Of a stretch of 35,275 bases of DNA, positions 23,839 through 34,395 are shown piece by piece (position 1 is the first letter of the stretch; each line of letters starts with the position of its first letter). The notes below the pieces were generated by a model that worked only from the letters and a program-made list of their open reading frames with translations, was not told where the DNA came from and ran no database searches. Source of the stretch: Lentimicrobiaceae bacterium. GTDB lineage: Bacteria; Bacteroidota; Bacteroidia; Bacteroidales; UBA4417. The stretch is from assembly GCA_028697555.1 (NCBI GenBank), contig JAQVEX010000026.1, positions 1-35,275 of the forward strand. Reading direction: 5' to 3'. Position numbers and translations under genes: made by a program.

Positions 23839-24056
23839 CTCTAAAAAAAGTGATTGGTAAAAATCACTTTAGATAAATAGGACTTTAAATTTGTCCGAGA
23901 AACCTGATGAAGTAAGACGTTATAGGTTTCAAAACATAAATAAGACAACCGTCTTTTGCTCGCAGAAGCCTCTTATGTTTTGGTCTTACATTCACCTCTG
24001 TGTCTCAACAATTTTCAGTCAATTTATTTAAAAAAGGTTTAGAGCTTTTTTTAGAA
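23839..24056 (+). ncRNA. Structured leader RNA upstream of rpsL (possible pseudoknot)
   Basis: Perfect complementary pairs seen directly: hairpin AAAGTGATT/AATCACTTT (23847-23855 with 23862-23870); GGAC/GTCC (23880-23883 with 23893-23896); stem A GAAACCT/AGGTTTC (23899-23905 with 23924-23930); stem B AAAACATAA/TTATGTTTT (23931-23939 with 23973-23981), enclosing AAGAC/GTCTT (23942-23946 with 23951-23955); and stem C GTAAGAC/GTCTTAC (23912-23918 with 23983-23989). Stem C joins the loop of stem A to the base directly after stem B, so A and C together make a pseudoknot. The first transcribed bases (23840-23850) can also pair for 11 bp with 24045-24055. It may be a cis-acting leader controlling the ribosomal operon or a separate small RNA. 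I do not recognise the class. Confidence 0.6.
24030..24052 (+). terminator. Terminator-like hairpin at the end of the rpsL leader
   Basis: AAAAAAG (24030-24036) pairs perfectly with CTTTTTT (24045-24051) across an 8-nt loop and runs straight into a T tract. The stem is AT-rich and weak on its own. It lies 62 nt before rpsL with no promoter after it, so it may act as an attenuator. The same T tract can pair instead with the 5-prime end of the transcript. Confidence 0.45.
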
Positions 24057-24113
24057 GTAATAAATTTAGCAATATGCTAACTTAAATAAAAATAAAACAA
24101 ATAAATAATTAAT

Positions 24114-24497
24114 ATGCCTACAATTGCACAATTGGTTCGTAAAGGACGTAAAAAGATGACTTACAAAAGCAAGTCGCCTGCGTTAGATTCATGCCCACAG
24201 CGTAGAGGAGTTTGCACTAGGGTATATACCACTACTCCTAAAAAGCCTAACTCAGCTATGCGAAAAGTTGCCAGAGTAAGGTTAACCAATCAAAAAGAAG
24301 TTAACGCTTACATACCCGGCGAAGGACATAATTTGCAGGAGCACTCAATTGTATTAATAAGAGGAGGTCGTGTTAAAGACCTTCCCGGAGTTCGTTATCA
24401 CGTTATACGTGGTGCAGCCGACACCTCGGGAGTTGAAGGAAGAACACAAAGACGTTCTAAATACGGAGCCAAACGCCCAAAACAAGCAAGTAAGTAA
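24114..24497 (+). CDS. rpsL: 30S ribosomal protein S12
   Basis: 127 aa. Decoding-centre protein of the small subunit. [32 protein letters not shown] and [17 protein letters not shown] are diagnostic. The lysines at the two classical streptomycin-resistance positions (in TPKKPNS and GRVKDLPG) are the sensitive wild type. It is the first gene after the structured leader. No Shine-Dalgarno precedes the ATG; the upstream 40 bases are almost purely A and T. Confidence 0.99.
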   Translation: MPTIAQLVRKGRKKMTYKSKSPALDSCPQRRGVCTRVYTTTPKKPNSAMRKVARVRLTNQKEVNAYIPGEGHNLQEHSIVLIRGGRVKDLPGVRYHVIRGAADTSGVEGRTQRRSKYGAKRPKQASK

Positions 24498-24522
24498 AAA
24501 TTATATCCAATATTAAGTAGAT

Positions 24523-24993
24523 ATGAGAAAGTCAAAACCAAAGAAACGTCTTATTCAACCGGATCCAAAATTTCACGAAACGGTTGTAACTAAGTTTGTT
24601 AATAATATTATGCAATGCGGTAAGAAGAGCTACGCATACGAAATTTTTTACGATGCATTGGATATTGTTGGCGAAAGAATAAAAGACGAACAACCGTTAG
24701 AAGTATGGAAAAAAGCACTTGCTAATGTAACTCCACAAGTTGAAGTTAGAAGTAGGAGAATTGGAGGTGCAACATTTCAGATACCTTCCGAAATACCACC
24801 AGCCAGAAAACAGTCAATCGGCATGAAAAACATGATTACTTTCGCTCGCAAACGCCACGAAAAATCTATGGCGGCTAAGTTGGCTAACGAAATTTTGGCT
24901 GCGTACAAAGAAGAAGGTGCTGCTTTTAAACGTAAAGAAGATATTCACAGAATGGCAGAAGCTAATAAAGCATTCTCGCATTTCAGATTTTAA
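24523..24993 (+). CDS. rpsG: 30S ribosomal protein S7
   Basis: 156 aa, the normal length. It nucleates assembly of the 30S head on the 3-prime domain of 16S rRNA and contacts the E site. Diagnostic stretches are [39 protein letters not shown] and the C-terminal [15 protein letters not shown]. It is the autoregulator of the str operon in E. coli, so it is a candidate ligand for the leader upstream of rpsL. It starts 25 nt after rpsL. Confidence 0.99.
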   Translation: MRKSKPKKRLIQPDPKFHETVVTKFVNNIMQCGKKSYAYEIFYDALDIVGERIKDEQPLEVWKKALANVTPQVEVRSRRIGGATFQIPSEIPPARKQSIGMKNMITFARKRHEKSMAAKLANEILAAYKEEGAAFKRKEDIHRMAEANKAFSHFRF

Positions 24994-25008
24994 TATTCAT
25001 TTATAGTA

Positions 25009-27105
25009 ATGGCTACAACTGAAAAATTAATACATACACGCAATATTGGCATTATGGCTCATATTGACGCCGGTAAAACTACAACTACCGAGCGTATATT
25101 GTATTATGCAGGTCGTAGCTATAAATTAGGCGAAGTTCACGATGGTACTGCTACTATGGACTGGATGGTGCAAGAGCAGGAGAGAGGTATTACTATTACT
25201 TCGGCAGCTACCACAGTTAAATGGAACTTCAATAACAATGAATATACATATAATATAATTGATACTCCCGGACACGTCGATTTTACTGTTGAAGTCGAAC
25301 GTTCTCTGAGAGTTTTAGACGGAGCTGTAGCCATATTTTGTGCCGTTGGCGGAGTTGAGCCTCAAAGCGAAACAGTTTGGAAACAAGCCGATAAGTACAA
25401 AGTTCCACGCATATGCTACGTCAACAAAATGGATAGGTTAGGAGCCGATTTCTTTTCAGTTGTTAATCAAATTGAAGACAGATTAGGAGCAAATCCTATT
25501 GTTATGCAAATTCCTATCGGAGTTGAAGCCGATTTCGTAGGAGTTATTGATTTGGTTACTAATAAAGCTTATGTTTGGGACGAATCCGATGAGAGATCCT
25601 TCGAAATACTTGAAGTTCCTGAAGAATACAAAGAAATTACAGAAAAATACAGAAACGCATTAATAGAAGGTGTAGCCGAAGAAGATGTTTCTCTAATGGA
25701 GAGATTTTTTGAAGATAACAATTCCATTACTACAGACGAAATTATTAAGTTTGTTCGTAAAGCCACAGTTGATATGCGAATTACTCCCGTTTTCTGTGGA
25801 GCTTCATTTAAAAACAAAGGCATACAACCTCTTTTAGATGCCATTGCAGCATATTTGCCTAATCCTTACGAAATACCACCGGCTGAAGGTATTGACCCAA
25901 ATACCGGTAAAGTTGTGGTAAAAAATGCAGATGCCAATGAACCTTTTGCAGCTTTGGCGTTCAAAATTGCTACCGACCCCAATGTTGGTCGCGTTGCATT
26001 TTTTAGAGTTTATTCAGGAACGGTTCATTCAGGCAGTTACGTTTTAAACTGTAGTACAGGAAAAAGAGAACGTATATCTCGAATTATGAAAGTTCACGCC
26101 AACAAGCAAGAGCCGGTCGAAAGCATAGAGGCAGGCGATATAGGCGTTGCAGTTGGTTTTAAAACTATCAGAACAGGTGATACACTTTGCGATGAAAAAC
26201 ATCCGGTTATTTTAGAATCAATCACATTCCCCGAACCGGTTGTAAGTATAGCCGTTGAGCCTAAAACTAAAGACGATGTTGATAAGTTGGATATAGCATT
26301 GGCAAAACTTGCCGAGGAAGATCCAACTTTTATTGTTAAGGTAAACGAAGAAACCGGACAAACCGTTATTTCGGGTATGGGCGAACTTCACCTTGATGTT
26401 TTGGTCGACAGATTGAAGAGAGAATTTAATATAGCAGTCAATAGCGGTAAACCGCAAGTTTCGTATCGCGAGGCTGTTACTAGAACCATACATCATAAAG
26501 AAGTTTACAAAAGACAAACAGGCGGCAAAGGAAAATTCGCTGATATTGAATTTGAAATGGGTCCCGTTGACGAAGGTTTTACTGGCTTGCAATTTATCAA
26601 TGATGTTAAAGGTGGAAACATTCCTAAGGAATTTATACCAGCTATACAAAAAGGTTTCGAGTTAGCCATGAGAAATGGACCTGTTGCCGGATATGCTATG
26701 GAAAGTCTAAAAGTAAGACTGATAGACGGCTCATATCACACAGTTGATAGCGATTCTTTGGCTTTCGAAATATGTGCACGTATAGCCTTCAGAGAAGCAG
26801 CTAAAAAGGCAGAACCGGTATTGTTAGAACCCATTATGAAATTGGTTGTAATTTCACCCGACGATTATGTAGGTGATGTTACCGGCGACCTTAACAAACG
26901 TCGCTCCGTACTCGAAGGCGTTGATGCAAAAATCAAATACCAAGTTATTAGAGCAAGAGTTCCTTTGGCAGAAATGTTCGGATATATAACCAAATTAAGG
27001 TCTTTAACGTCAGGACGAGCTGCTGCCAGTATGGAGTTTTTAGAATATCAACAAGTTCCGGAATTTCTTTCCGAAGATTTAATAAAAAAATTAAAAGGTT
27101 ATTAA
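25009..27105 (+). CDS. fusA: Elongation factor G
   Basis: 698 aa. Translocation GTPase, also used with RRF in ribosome recycling. The G motifs are intact: AHIDAGKTT (17-25), the switch [20 protein letters not shown] and NKMD. Domains II to V follow without interruption, and the end [13 protein letters not shown] is typical. Length and position between rpsG and rpsJ fit the canonical str-operon EF-G. A tuf gene would follow in proteobacteria, but here rpsJ comes 28 nt later. Confidence 0.98.
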   Translation: MATTEKLIHTRNIGIMAHIDAGKTTTTERILYYAGRSYKLGEVHDGTATMDWMVQEQERGITITSAATTVKWNFNNNEYTYNIIDTPGHVDFTVEVERSLRVLDGAVAIFCAVGGVEPQSETVWKQADKYKVPRICYVNKMDRLGADFFSVVNQIEDRLGANPIVMQIPIGVEADFVGVIDLVTNKAYVWDESDERSFEILEVPEEYKEITEKYRNALIEGVAEEDVSLMERFFEDNNSITTDEIIKFVRKATVDMRITPVFCGASFKNKGIQPLLDAIAAYLPNPYEIPPAEGIDPNTGKVVVKNADANEPFAALAFKIATDPNVGRVAFFRVYSGTVHSGSYVLNCSTGKRERISRIMKVHANKQEPVESIEAGDIGVAVGFKTIRTGDTLCDEKHPVILESITFPEPVVSIAVEPKTKDDVDKLDIALAKLAEEDPTFIVKVNEETGQTVISGMGELHLDVLVDRLKREFNIAVNSGKPQVSYREAVTRTIHHKEVYKRQTGGKGKFADIEFEMGPVDEGFTGLQFINDVKGGNIPKEFIPAIQKGFELAMRNGPVAGYAMESLKVRLIDGSYHTVDSDSLAFEICARIAFREAAKKAEPVLLEPIMKLVVISPDDYVGDVTGDLNKRRSVLEGVDAKIKYQVIRARVPLAEMFGYITKLRSLTSGRAAASMEFLEYQQVPEFLSEDLIKKLKGY

Positions 27106-27133
27106 TTAATCGTTAACATAAAAATAAAAAGTA

Positions 27134-27439
27134 GTGAATCAAAGGATTAGAATAAAATTAAAGTCATACGATCATAACTTAGTCGACAAATCGGCTGAAA
27201 AAATCGTAAAAACCGTAAAAGTAACCGGTGCAGTTGTTAATGGTCCTATACCATTACCAACACATAAAAAAATATACACTGTGTTACGCTCTACATTCGT
27301 TAACAAGAAGTCGCGCGAACAATTCGAGCTATCTTCACACAAACGTTTGTTAGATATATACAGTTCTACATCACAAACAATCGACGCTTTGATGAAGTTA
27401 GAATTACCAAGCGGTGTTGAAGTTGAAATTAAGATTTAA
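27134..27439 (+). CDS. rpsJ: 30S ribosomal protein S10 (GTG start)
   Basis: 101 aa. It is part of the 30S head and is NusE in antitermination complexes. The first codon is GTG at 27134; the protein then reads [25 protein letters not shown], matching the known N-terminus, and no ATG fits. The typical [29 protein letters not shown] segment follows. It joins the str genes directly to the S10 gene block. Confidence 0.97.
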   Translation: MNQRIRIKLKSYDHNLVDKSAEKIVKTVKVTGAVVNGPIPLPTHKKIYTVLRSTFVNKKSREQFELSSHKRLLDIYSSTSQTIDALMKLELPSGVEVEIKI

Positions 27440-27477
27440 TTCGATAAAAAAATACATTAACATAATATCTCGATATA

Positions 27478-28107
27478 ATGTCAGGAATTATTGGAAAAAA
27501 AATAGGAATGACCAGTTTATTTGATGCCGAGGGTAGAAATATCCCTTGCACCATAATAGAAGCAGGTCCGTGTTATGTAACACAAATTAAGACAAAAGAA
27601 ACCGATGGGTACGAGGCAATTCAGTTATCATTCGACGAAAAAGACGAAAAGCGTTCTAATAAGCCTGAAATCGGACACTTTAAAAAAGCAGGTACTACAC
27701 CCAAAAAGTTTGTAGCCGAATTTACACGTTTTAAAGGTTCAGAAAGGAAAGCATTTGGCGAAGTTATTAAAGCCGATATTTTTGTTGAAGGAGAATATAT
27801 TGATGTTGTTGGCATTTCCAAAGGTAAAGGTTTCCAAGGAGTTGTTAAACGTCATGGATATTCGGGTGTTGGAGAGCAATCGCACGGACAGCACAATCGT
27901 TTGCGTTCACCAGGATCAATAGGAGCTTCATCCTACCCGGGCAGAGTATTCAAAGGTAAACGAATGGCTGGTCAAATGGGAAATAAAAGAGTTAAAATGA
28001 TTAACTTAGAAATAGTAAAAGTTGTTCCGGAAGAAAACTTAGTTATTGTTAAAGGTTCAGTACCCGGAGCTAATGGTTCATACGTAATTTTAGAAAGATG
28101 GAACTAG
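27478..28107 (+). CDS. rplC: 50S ribosomal protein L3
   Basis: 209 aa. It binds near the peptidyl-transferase centre and is an early assembly protein. [37 protein letters not shown] and the [30 protein letters not shown] loop region (quoted here only as a landmark near residues 140-170) are diagnostic. Its last 10 bases overlap the start of rplD, indicating translational coupling. Confidence 0.98.
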   Translation: MSGIIGKKIGMTSLFDAEGRNIPCTIIEAGPCYVTQIKTKETDGYEAIQLSFDEKDEKRSNKPEIGHFKKAGTTPKKFVAEFTRFKGSERKAFGEVIKADIFVEGEYIDVVGISKGKGFQGVVKRHGYSGVGEQSHGQHNRLRSPGSIGASSYPGRVFKGKRMAGQMGNKRVKMINLEIVKVVPEENLVIVKGSVPGANGSYVILERWN

Positions 28108-28742
28108 CAGTATATAATATTAAAGGAGAAGAAACAGGCAGAAAGCTCAAACTTAACGAGCAGGTATTCAGCATTGAGCCTAACGACCATGCTATTTATT
28201 TGGATGTAAAACAATACATGGCAAATTTAAGACAAGGTACACACTCAACGCTTGAAGTTTCGACAATTAGTGGAAGTACCAGAAAACTTAAACGTCAAAA
28301 AGGTACAGGTGGAGCCAGAGCAGGTAGCATTAAGTCTCCTATTTTCAGAGGCGGTGCTCGCACATTCGGACCACAACCTAGAGTTTATAACTTTAAGCTG
28401 AATAAAAAACTTAAAAAGATTGCTCGTTTGTCGGCATTGTCGTACAAAATGAAAGAAGGTTCAATTAAAATTGTAGAAGATTTTACATTAGAAACCCCAA
28501 AAACAAAAGCATATCTTGATATTTTAAAATCATTGCAAGTTGATAATAGAAAATCATTGATGGTTCTGCCTCAAAAAGATGAAAACGTAGTATTATCATC
28601 ACGCAATATTCAGAATGCAAGAGTTATGAGAGCTTCTGATATTAATACCTACGAAATTTTAAGAGCTAAATATTTAGTATTAACCGAATCGTCGGTTAAG
28701 CAAATAGAACAAGCTTACGATACAAACAACGACCAAAATTAA
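28098..28742 (+). CDS. rplD: 50S ribosomal protein L4
   Basis: 214 aa. It lines the exit tunnel; in gamma-proteobacteria it also represses the S10 operon. The loop [16 protein letters not shown] and [13 protein letters not shown] place it in the L4 family. The ATG lies inside the rplC 3-prime end (10-base overlap), so rplC termination likely feeds rplD initiation. A slightly long acidic C-terminus ([10 protein letters not shown]) is the only unusual trait. Confidence 0.98.
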   Translation: MELAVYNIKGEETGRKLKLNEQVFSIEPNDHAIYLDVKQYMANLRQGTHSTLEVSTISGSTRKLKRQKGTGGARAGSIKSPIFRGGARTFGPQPRVYNFKLNKKLKKIARLSALSYKMKEGSIKIVEDFTLETPKTKAYLDILKSLQVDNRKSLMVLPQKDENVVLSSRNIQNARVMRASDINTYEILRAKYLVLTESSVKQIEQAYDTNNDQN

Positions 28743-28748
28743 TCAGAC

Positions 28749-29039
28749 ATGAGTATTATAATTAAACCAGTTATAACTGAAAAGATGACAGTTCAAGGCG
28801 AAAAGCTTGAAAAATATGGTTTTATTGTCGATAAAAGGGCAAATAAAATCCAGATTAAAAAAGCTGTAGAAGAACTTTACGGGGTTCAGGTAACCAACGT
28901 AAACACCATGAACTTTTCGGGGAAATCTAAATCCAGATATACAAAATCTGGCTTTATTTCAGGTCGTACAAACGCATACAAAAAAGCGATTGTGTCGATA
29001 GCCGAAGGAGAAATAATTGATTTTTTTAGCAACATTTAA
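28749..29039 (+). CDS. rplW: 50S ribosomal protein L23
   Basis: 96 aa. It lies at the tunnel exit and is the docking site for trigger factor and SRP. IIKPVITEKMT, FIVDKRANKIQIKKAVEELYGV and VTNVNTMNFSGKSK are diagnostic. It starts 6 nt after rplD. Confidence 0.98.
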   Translation: MSIIIKPVITEKMTVQGEKLEKYGFIVDKRANKIQIKKAVEELYGVQVTNVNTMNFSGKSKSRYTKSGFISGRTNAYKKAIVSIAEGEIIDFFSNI

Positions 29040-29056
29040 AAGTATTTTAAGAGAAA

Positions 29057-29881
<825 letters not shown>

Positions 29882-29904
29882 AAAATTAATATAAACAGCA
29901 TAAT

Positions 29905-30174
29905 ATGAGCCGTTCATTAAAAAAAGGTTACTACGTTGACTACAAATTAGAGAAAAAAGTAGATGAAGCTATTAACAGCAAGAAAAAAGTTGTAATCAAA
30001 ACTTGGTCAAGAGCTTCGACAATCACTCCTGATTTTGTAGGACAGACTATCGCAGTACACAATGGAAATAAATTTATTCCTGTATACGTTACCGAAAATA
30101 TGGTTGGACATAAGCTAGGAGAATTTAGTCCTACCCGTATCTTTAGAGGACACGCAGGAAGTAAAAAGAAATAA
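29905..30174 (+). CDS. rpsS: 30S ribosomal protein S19
   Basis: 89 aa head protein that binds 16S rRNA with S13. [40 protein letters not shown] and [15 protein letters not shown] are diagnostic. Normal length; it starts 23 nt after rplB. Confidence 0.99.
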   Translation: MSRSLKKGYYVDYKLEKKVDEAINSKKKVVIKTWSRASTITPDFVGQTIAVHNGNKFIPVYVTENMVGHKLGEFSPTRIFRGHAGSKKK

Positions 30175-30204
30175 AGATAAAAGGAACTAAAAAAGTATAA
30201 AACT

Positions 30205-30654
30205 ATGGGTTCAAGAAAACATATAACAGCAACAGACCGAAAAGAAGCAAATAAAGAATTATATTTTGCTAAGCTAAATAATTGTCCATCTTCGCCAAGA
30301 AAAATGCGACTAGTTGCAAATATGATTAGAGGTAAAAATGTACACGAAGCCTTGTATATTTTACAACACATGCCTAACTACGGAGCAGGAAAACTCTATA
30401 AATTAGTAAAATCGGCGTTGGCAAATTGGCAGGTTAAAAATGAAGGCGTTAGAATGGAAGATAGCAACTTGTACATCAGCGAAATTAGGGTAGATCAGGG
30501 AGCAACGCTTAAAAGAATTAAACCGGCTCCTCACGGTCGTGCTCACAGAATAAGAAAACGCTCAAATCATGTTACGGTTTATATCGATAGCAGAAATATT
30601 AATGCTGTTGAAAATGAAATCGTAGAAACAGAAACAAAAACAGATAAAGAATAA
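30205..30654 (+). CDS. rplV: 50S ribosomal protein L22
   Basis: 149 aa, longer than the roughly 110 aa of E. coli because of N- and C-terminal extensions. The C-terminal tail (NAVENEIVETETKTDKE) is acidic, unusual for a ribosomal protein. Core motifs are NCPSSPRKMRLVANMIRGKN, and RIKPAPHGRAHRIRKRSNH at the tunnel hairpin, the region linked to macrolide susceptibility. Confidence 0.98.
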   Translation: MGSRKHITATDRKEANKELYFAKLNNCPSSPRKMRLVANMIRGKNVHEALYILQHMPNYGAGKLYKLVKSALANWQVKNEGVRMEDSNLYISEIRVDQGATLKRIKPAPHGRAHRIRKRSNHVTVYIDSRNINAVENEIVETETKTDKE

Positions 30655-30672
30655 ACAATATTATAAATCTCT

Positions 30673-31413
30673 ATGGGACAAAAAACTAATCCAATCGGTA
30701 ATAGGTTAGGCATCATTAAAGGATGGGAGTCTAACTGGTATGGTGGAAAAGATTATTCATCAAAGCTTGTAGAAGACGATAAAATTCGTAAATATCTTAA
30801 TGTTCGTCTCTCAAATGCCGGTATTTCTCGAATTATTATCGAACGAACACTAAAATTAGTAACCGTTACTATCAACACCGACAAACCTGGTATGATTATA
30901 GGTAAAGGCGGTCTTGAAGTTGATAAACTTAAAGAAGAGTTGAAAAAACTCACTCAAAAAGAGGTTCAAATAAATATATCGGAAATAAAACGCCCCGAAT
31001 TAGATGCTATACTTGTTGGAAATTCCATAGCTCGCCAGTTAGAAGGTCGTGTTTCGTACCGAAGAGCTATTAAAACGGCAATATCTAACGCAATGCGTTC
31101 GGGAGCCCAAGGTATAAAAGTTCAAATATCGGGCAGGTTAGGTGGTGCAGAAATGGCGCGTAGCGAACACTTTAAAGAAGGCAGAATACCATTGCATACC
31201 TTAAGAGCCGATATTGATTATTCAGCTAGCGAAGCGCATACCACATACGGACGTCTTGGTATTAAAACATGGATATGTAAAGGCGAAATTTATGGTAAAG
31301 TTGACCTAGTACCTGGAGCCGAAGCAGGAGCTAAAGGAAAACCGTCGGGATTTGGCGGACAAGGCGGAAGAGGAGCAGGAAGACGTGATAGAGACAGACG
31401 CCCAAGAAAATAA
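30673..31413 (+). CDS. rpsC: 30S ribosomal protein S3
   Basis: 246 aa. It sits at the mRNA entry channel and contributes to helicase activity. [14 protein letters not shown], the KH type 2 motif [11 protein letters not shown], and [21 protein letters not shown] sequence (here [17 protein letters not shown]) are diagnostic. The C-terminal tail is rich in Gly, Arg and Lys ([19 protein letters not shown]). It is followed by a 40-nt gap before rplP. Confidence 0.99.
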   Translation: MGQKTNPIGNRLGIIKGWESNWYGGKDYSSKLVEDDKIRKYLNVRLSNAGISRIIIERTLKLVTVTINTDKPGMIIGKGGLEVDKLKEELKKLTQKEVQINISEIKRPELDAILVGNSIARQLEGRVSYRRAIKTAISNAMRSGAQGIKVQISGRLGGAEMARSEHFKEGRIPLHTLRADIDYSASEAHTTYGRLGIKTWICKGEIYGKVDLVPGAEAGAKGKPSGFGGQGGRGAGRRDRDRRPRK

Positions 31414-31453
31414 TTATTAATAAAGTTTTCATCATCAGAAAAAATAAGTAAAA

Positions 31454-31882
31454 ATGTTACAACCTAAGAGAACAAAATATAGAAGGCAGCAAAAAGGCAA
31501 GATGAAAGGTAATGCTAAAAGAGGATACGAATTAGCATTTGGAACATATGCAATAAAGGCTTTAGACGAGACCTGGATTACAGGACGTCAAATTGAAGCT
31601 GCTCGTCAGGCAATTACTCGTTATATGAAACGTGAAGGACAGTTATGGATTAGAATATTTCCGGATAAGCCTGTAACTAAAAAACCAGCCGAAGTACGTA
31701 TGGGTAAAGGTAAAGGTGCACCCGAATTGTTTGTTGCTTGCGTTACTCCAGGTAGAATCTTATTCGAGATAGACGGAGTTACACCGGAAATAGCCAAAGA
31801 AGCACTTCGCTTGGGAGCTCAAAAACTACCTATTGCGGTAAAATATGTCGTAAGAAAAGATTATGACCCAAATTTTGTTTAA
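31454..31882 (+). CDS. rplP: 50S ribosomal protein L16
   Basis: 142 aa. It binds near the A site and central protuberance. [19 protein letters not shown], the [20 protein letters not shown] segment (landmark near residue 75) and GKGKGAPE are diagnostic. Normal length. The C-terminal [12 protein letters not shown] is typical. Confidence 0.99.
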   Translation: MLQPKRTKYRRQQKGKMKGNAKRGYELAFGTYAIKALDETWITGRQIEAARQAITRYMKREGQLWIRIFPDKPVTKKPAEVRMGKGKGAPELFVACVTPGRILFEIDGVTPEIAKEALRLGAQKLPIAVKYVVRKDYDPNFV

Positions 31883-31921
31883 TTTTGCAAACTTGTTTAT
31901 AAAAACAGAAAATATTAAATC

Positions 31922-32128
31922 ATGAAACAGCAAGTTATTAGAGAATTGTCGACACCAGAGTTGATTGAACACTTAGAAACACACAGAGTTCAATTAAACA
32001 AGCTGAAAATGAATCATGCAGTTTCTCCTTTGGAGAACCCAAATAAAATAAAATCATATCGTAAAACTGTTGCCCGATTGGCTACAGAATTACAAAAGCG
32101 TAGAATCGCAGATAAACTTAATAAATAA
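31922..32128 (+). CDS. rpmC: 50S ribosomal protein L29
   Basis: 68 aa, two-helix protein near the tunnel exit beside L23. [40 protein letters not shown] and the basic C-terminus match the family. It starts 39 nt after rplP. Confidence 0.97.
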   Translation: MKQQVIRELSTPELIEHLETHRVQLNKLKMNHAVSPLENPNKIKSYRKTVARLATELQKRRIADKLNK

Positions 32129-32144
32129 AACCATAAAATATAGT

Positions 32145-32402
32145 ATGGAAACTAGAAAATTAAGAAAAGAAAAAACCGGATTGGTTGTAAGTAATAAGAT
32201 GGACAAATCTATTGTTGTTCAGGTTGAACGTCGTATTAAACACCCAATTTATGGAAAATTTGTCAAAAAAACATCTAGGTTTACAGCTCACGACGAAAAT
32301 AACGAATGCAATGAAGGCGATACAGTTCTTATTGCAGAAACACGTCCTTTGAGCAAAACTAAATGTTGGAGACTAGTAGAAATTATTCAAAAGGCAAAAT
32401 AA
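32145..32402 (+). CDS. rpsQ: 30S ribosomal protein S17
   Basis: 85 aa from the ATG at 32145. An open frame extends upstream to an ATG at 32070, but that part overlaps rpmC and has no family similarity, so it is rejected. [42 protein letters not shown] and the [17 protein letters not shown] signature are diagnostic (landmarks quoted in pieces). It binds the 5-prime domain of 16S rRNA and has the normal length from this start. Confidence 0.98.
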   Translation: METRKLRKEKTGLVVSNKMDKSIVVQVERRIKHPIYGKFVKKTSRFTAHDENNECNEGDTVLIAETRPLSKTKCWRLVEIIQKAK

Positions 32403-32407
32403 TTATT

Positions 32408-32776
32408 ATGATACAACAGGAATCAAGATTGATGGTTGCAGATAACAGCGGAGCTAAAGAAGTACTATGCATAAGAGTACTTGGCGGAACCGGTAGGAGA
32501 TACGCTAGCGTTGGCGACAAAATTATCGTAACAGTAAAAAAAGCATTACCTTCGGGTAATATAAAGAAAGGGACTGTAAGTAAAGCTGTTATAGTCCGCA
32601 CCAAAAAAGAAATTCGTCGTAAAGACGGTTCATACATACGCTTCGACGACAACGCCGTTGTTCTTATCAACAACGCCGGCGAAATGATCGGAACACGTAT
32701 ATTCGGACCCGTATCGCGCGAACTTCGTGAAAAACAATACATGAAAATTATCTCACTTGCACCAGAAGTGCTATAA
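32408..32776 (+). CDS. rplN: 50S ribosomal protein L14
   Basis: 122 aa from the ATG at 32408, exactly the universal length. The frame is open upstream to 32363 inside rpsQ, but the added residues do not match L14. [36 protein letters not shown], and [20 protein letters not shown] are diagnostic. It starts 5 nt after rpsQ. Confidence 0.99.
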   Translation: MIQQESRLMVADNSGAKEVLCIRVLGGTGRRYASVGDKIIVTVKKALPSGNIKKGTVSKAVIVRTKKEIRRKDGSYIRFDDNAVVLINNAGEMIGTRIFGPVSRELREKQYMKIISLAPEVL

Positions 32777-32788
32777 TAAAACTTAATT

Positions 32789-33109
32789 ATGTCAAAAATA
32801 TATATCAAAAAAGGTGACACCGTTATGGTTATAGCAGGCAACTCTAAAGGGAAAAAGGGTACCGTGCTAAATGTGTTGACCGACAAAAATAAAGCTATTG
32901 TCGAGGGAGTCAACGTCGTTAGTAAGCATACCAAACCTAATGCTAAAAACACTCAGGGAGGTATAGTTAAACTCGAAAAACCTATACACATCTCTAACCT
33001 TATGCTTATTGACGGTAATGGCAAACCTACTCGTGTCGGTTTTAAAAACGACGAAAAAAAGGATGTTAAAGTAAGAATTTCAAAAAATACAGGGGAGGTT
33101 ATAAAATAA
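32789..33109 (+). CDS. rplX: 50S ribosomal protein L24
   Basis: 106 aa assembly-initiator protein with an N-terminal KOW motif: [40 protein letters not shown] and the C-terminal [17 protein letters not shown] fit the family. Its last codons contain the Shine-Dalgarno sequence of rplE, and the two genes overlap by one base. Confidence 0.98.
   Translation: MSKIYIKKGDTVMVIAGNSKGKKGTVLNVLTDKNKAIVEGVNVVSKHTKPNAKNTQGGIVKLEKPIHISNLMLIDGNGKPTRVGFKNDEKKDVKVRISKNTGEVIK
33092..33098 (+). promoter_or_regulatory. Unusually strong Shine-Dalgarno of rplE (GGGGAGG)
   Basis: GGGGAGG lies inside the last codons of rplX, 10 bases before the rplE ATG. Almost no other gene in the window has a recognisable Shine-Dalgarno. 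It may let terminating rplX ribosomes restart at the one-base-overlapping ATG. Confidence 0.7.
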
Positions 33110-33657
33110 TGGAATACAGACCAAGACTTAGAAAAAAATATAGTGAAGAGGTTGTCCCTGCAATGATGGAACAATTCCAATACACTAATAAGATGCAAGT
33201 CCCCAGACTATTGAAAATATGTCTAAATCAGGGATTAGGCACTGCTATTACCGACAAAAAAATAATTGAGGTAGGTGTTGAAGAAATGACAAGCATAGCC
33301 GGACAAAAAGCAGTACCCACAAAGTCTAGAAAAGACATTTCTAACTTTAAACTAAGACGTAATATGCCAATTGGCGTTAGAGTTACCCTTAGAGGAGATA
33401 GAATGTATGAATTTTTAGACAGATTAATTTCTATATCAATTCCGCGTGTTAGAGACTTTAGAGGTATTAATGCCAAAGGATTTGATGGTAGAGGTAATTT
33501 TACTATGGGTGTTACCGAACAAATTATTTTTCCCGAAATAGTTATAGATAAAGTTGTTAAAATTAATGGTATGGACATAACCTTTGTTACTACAGCTAAC
33601 ACTGATAAAGAATGTTATGCTTTACTCAAAGAATTTGGAATACCGTTTAAAAAATAA
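33109..33657 (+). CDS. rplE: 50S ribosomal protein L5
   Basis: 182 aa. It binds 5S rRNA and forms the bridge of the central protuberance. [37 protein letters not shown], and the [20 protein letters not shown] landmark are diagnostic. Its ATG (33109-33111) shares one base with the rplX stop, and a strong Shine-Dalgarno lies upstream. Confidence 0.99.
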   Translation: MEYRPRLRKKYSEEVVPAMMEQFQYTNKMQVPRLLKICLNQGLGTAITDKKIIEVGVEEMTSIAGQKAVPTKSRKDISNFKLRRNMPIGVRVTLRGDRMYEFLDRLISISIPRVRDFRGINAKGFDGRGNFTMGVTEQIIFPEIVIDKVVKINGMDITFVTTANTDKECYALLKEFGIPFKK

Positions 33658-33669
33658 TAAATAATAAGT

Positions 33670-33939
33670 ATGGCAAAAGAATCAATAAAAGCTCGCGAAG
33701 TAAAACGCCAAAAAATGGTAGATAAATATGCAGCCAAAAGAGCCGAATTAAAAGCTGCAGGCGATTATGTAGGATTGCAAAAAATTCCTAGAAACGCATC
33801 GCCGGTTCGCCTTCATAACCGTTGCAAAATTTCAGGACGTCCCAAAGGATACATGCGTCAGTTTGGAATTTCGCGTATAGACTTTAGGTTTATGGCTCTC
33901 GAAGGTAAAATACCCGGTGTTAAAAAAGCTAGCTGGTAA
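33670..33939 (+). CDS. rpsN: 30S ribosomal protein S14 (zinc-independent type)
   Basis: 89 aa. [20 protein letters not shown] and [20 protein letters not shown] are diagnostic. Only one cysteine is present, so it lacks the four-Cys zinc site and is the C-minus long form. Its C-terminus, [16 protein letters not shown], is typical. It lies 12 nt after rplE. Confidence 0.99.
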   Translation: MAKESIKAREVKRQKMVDKYAAKRAELKAAGDYVGLQKIPRNASPVRLHNRCKISGRPKGYMRQFGISRIDFRFMALEGKIPGVKKASW

Positions 33940-33972
33940 AATAAATACGTATAATAATTAAATAAGATAAAA

Positions 33973-34374
33973 ATGATAACAGATCCTATTGCAGATTATC
34001 TTACATATATCAGGAATGCCATTATGGCTAAGCATAGAGTAGTTGAAATACCTGCATCAAATTTGAAAAAAGAAATAACAAAAATTCTTTTCGACCAAGG
34101 TTATATTTTGAATTATAAGTTTGAAGATACCGATAACCACGTAGGTACAATAAAAATTGCTTTAAAGTATCATCCTATAACTAAACAACCGGCTATAACC
34201 AAAATTCAAAGAGCTAGCCGTCCAGGTTTACGTTTGTATGTTGGAAGCGAAAAACTACCACGCGTTTTAAACGGACTCGGTGTGGCAATCGTATCAACAT
34301 CAAAAGGACTTATGACCGATAAAGAAGCTCGCAGAATGGGCATAGGCGGTGAAGTAATTTGTTATGTTAGTTAA
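33973..34374 (+). CDS. rpsH: 30S ribosomal protein S8
   Basis: 133 aa. It binds helix 21 of 16S rRNA; in E. coli it represses the spc operon. [30 protein letters not shown] and [18 protein letters not shown] are diagnostic. Normal length, starting 33 nt after rpsN. Confidence 0.99.
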   Translation: MITDPIADYLTYIRNAIMAKHRVVEIPASNLKKEITKILFDQGYILNYKFEDTDNHVGTIKIALKYHPITKQPAITKIQRASRPGLRLYVGSEKLPRVLNGLGVAIVSTSKGLMTDKEARRMGIGGEVICYVS

Positions 34375-34383
34375 TATATAATT

Positions 34384-34388
34384 GGAGG
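34384..34388 (+). promoter_or_regulatory. Strong Shine-Dalgarno of rplF (GGAGG)
   Basis: GGAGG lies 7 bases before the rplF ATG at 34396, the canonical spacing. It stands out because neighbouring ribosomal genes start after A/T-rich, Shine-Dalgarno-free leaders. Confidence 0.7.
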
Positions 34389-34395
34389 AACTATT

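Noticed and set aside
23839..24056. SRP RNA, tmRNA or RNase P RNA
   Set aside because: None of the conserved sequence blocks of these RNAs is visible; the region is listed as an unclassified structured RNA.
32070..32144. Upstream extension of the S17 gene
   Set aside because: The extension overlaps rpmC and does not match S17; the ATG at 32145 gives the normal protein.
32363..32407. Upstream extension of the L14 gene
   Set aside because: It overlaps rpsQ and adds residues absent from L14; the ATG at 32408 gives exactly 122 aa.
32383..32952. A 189-codon frame antisense to rplN and rplX
   Set aside because: Opposite two universal ribosomal protein genes, with Ser/Leu-rich, low-complexity content.
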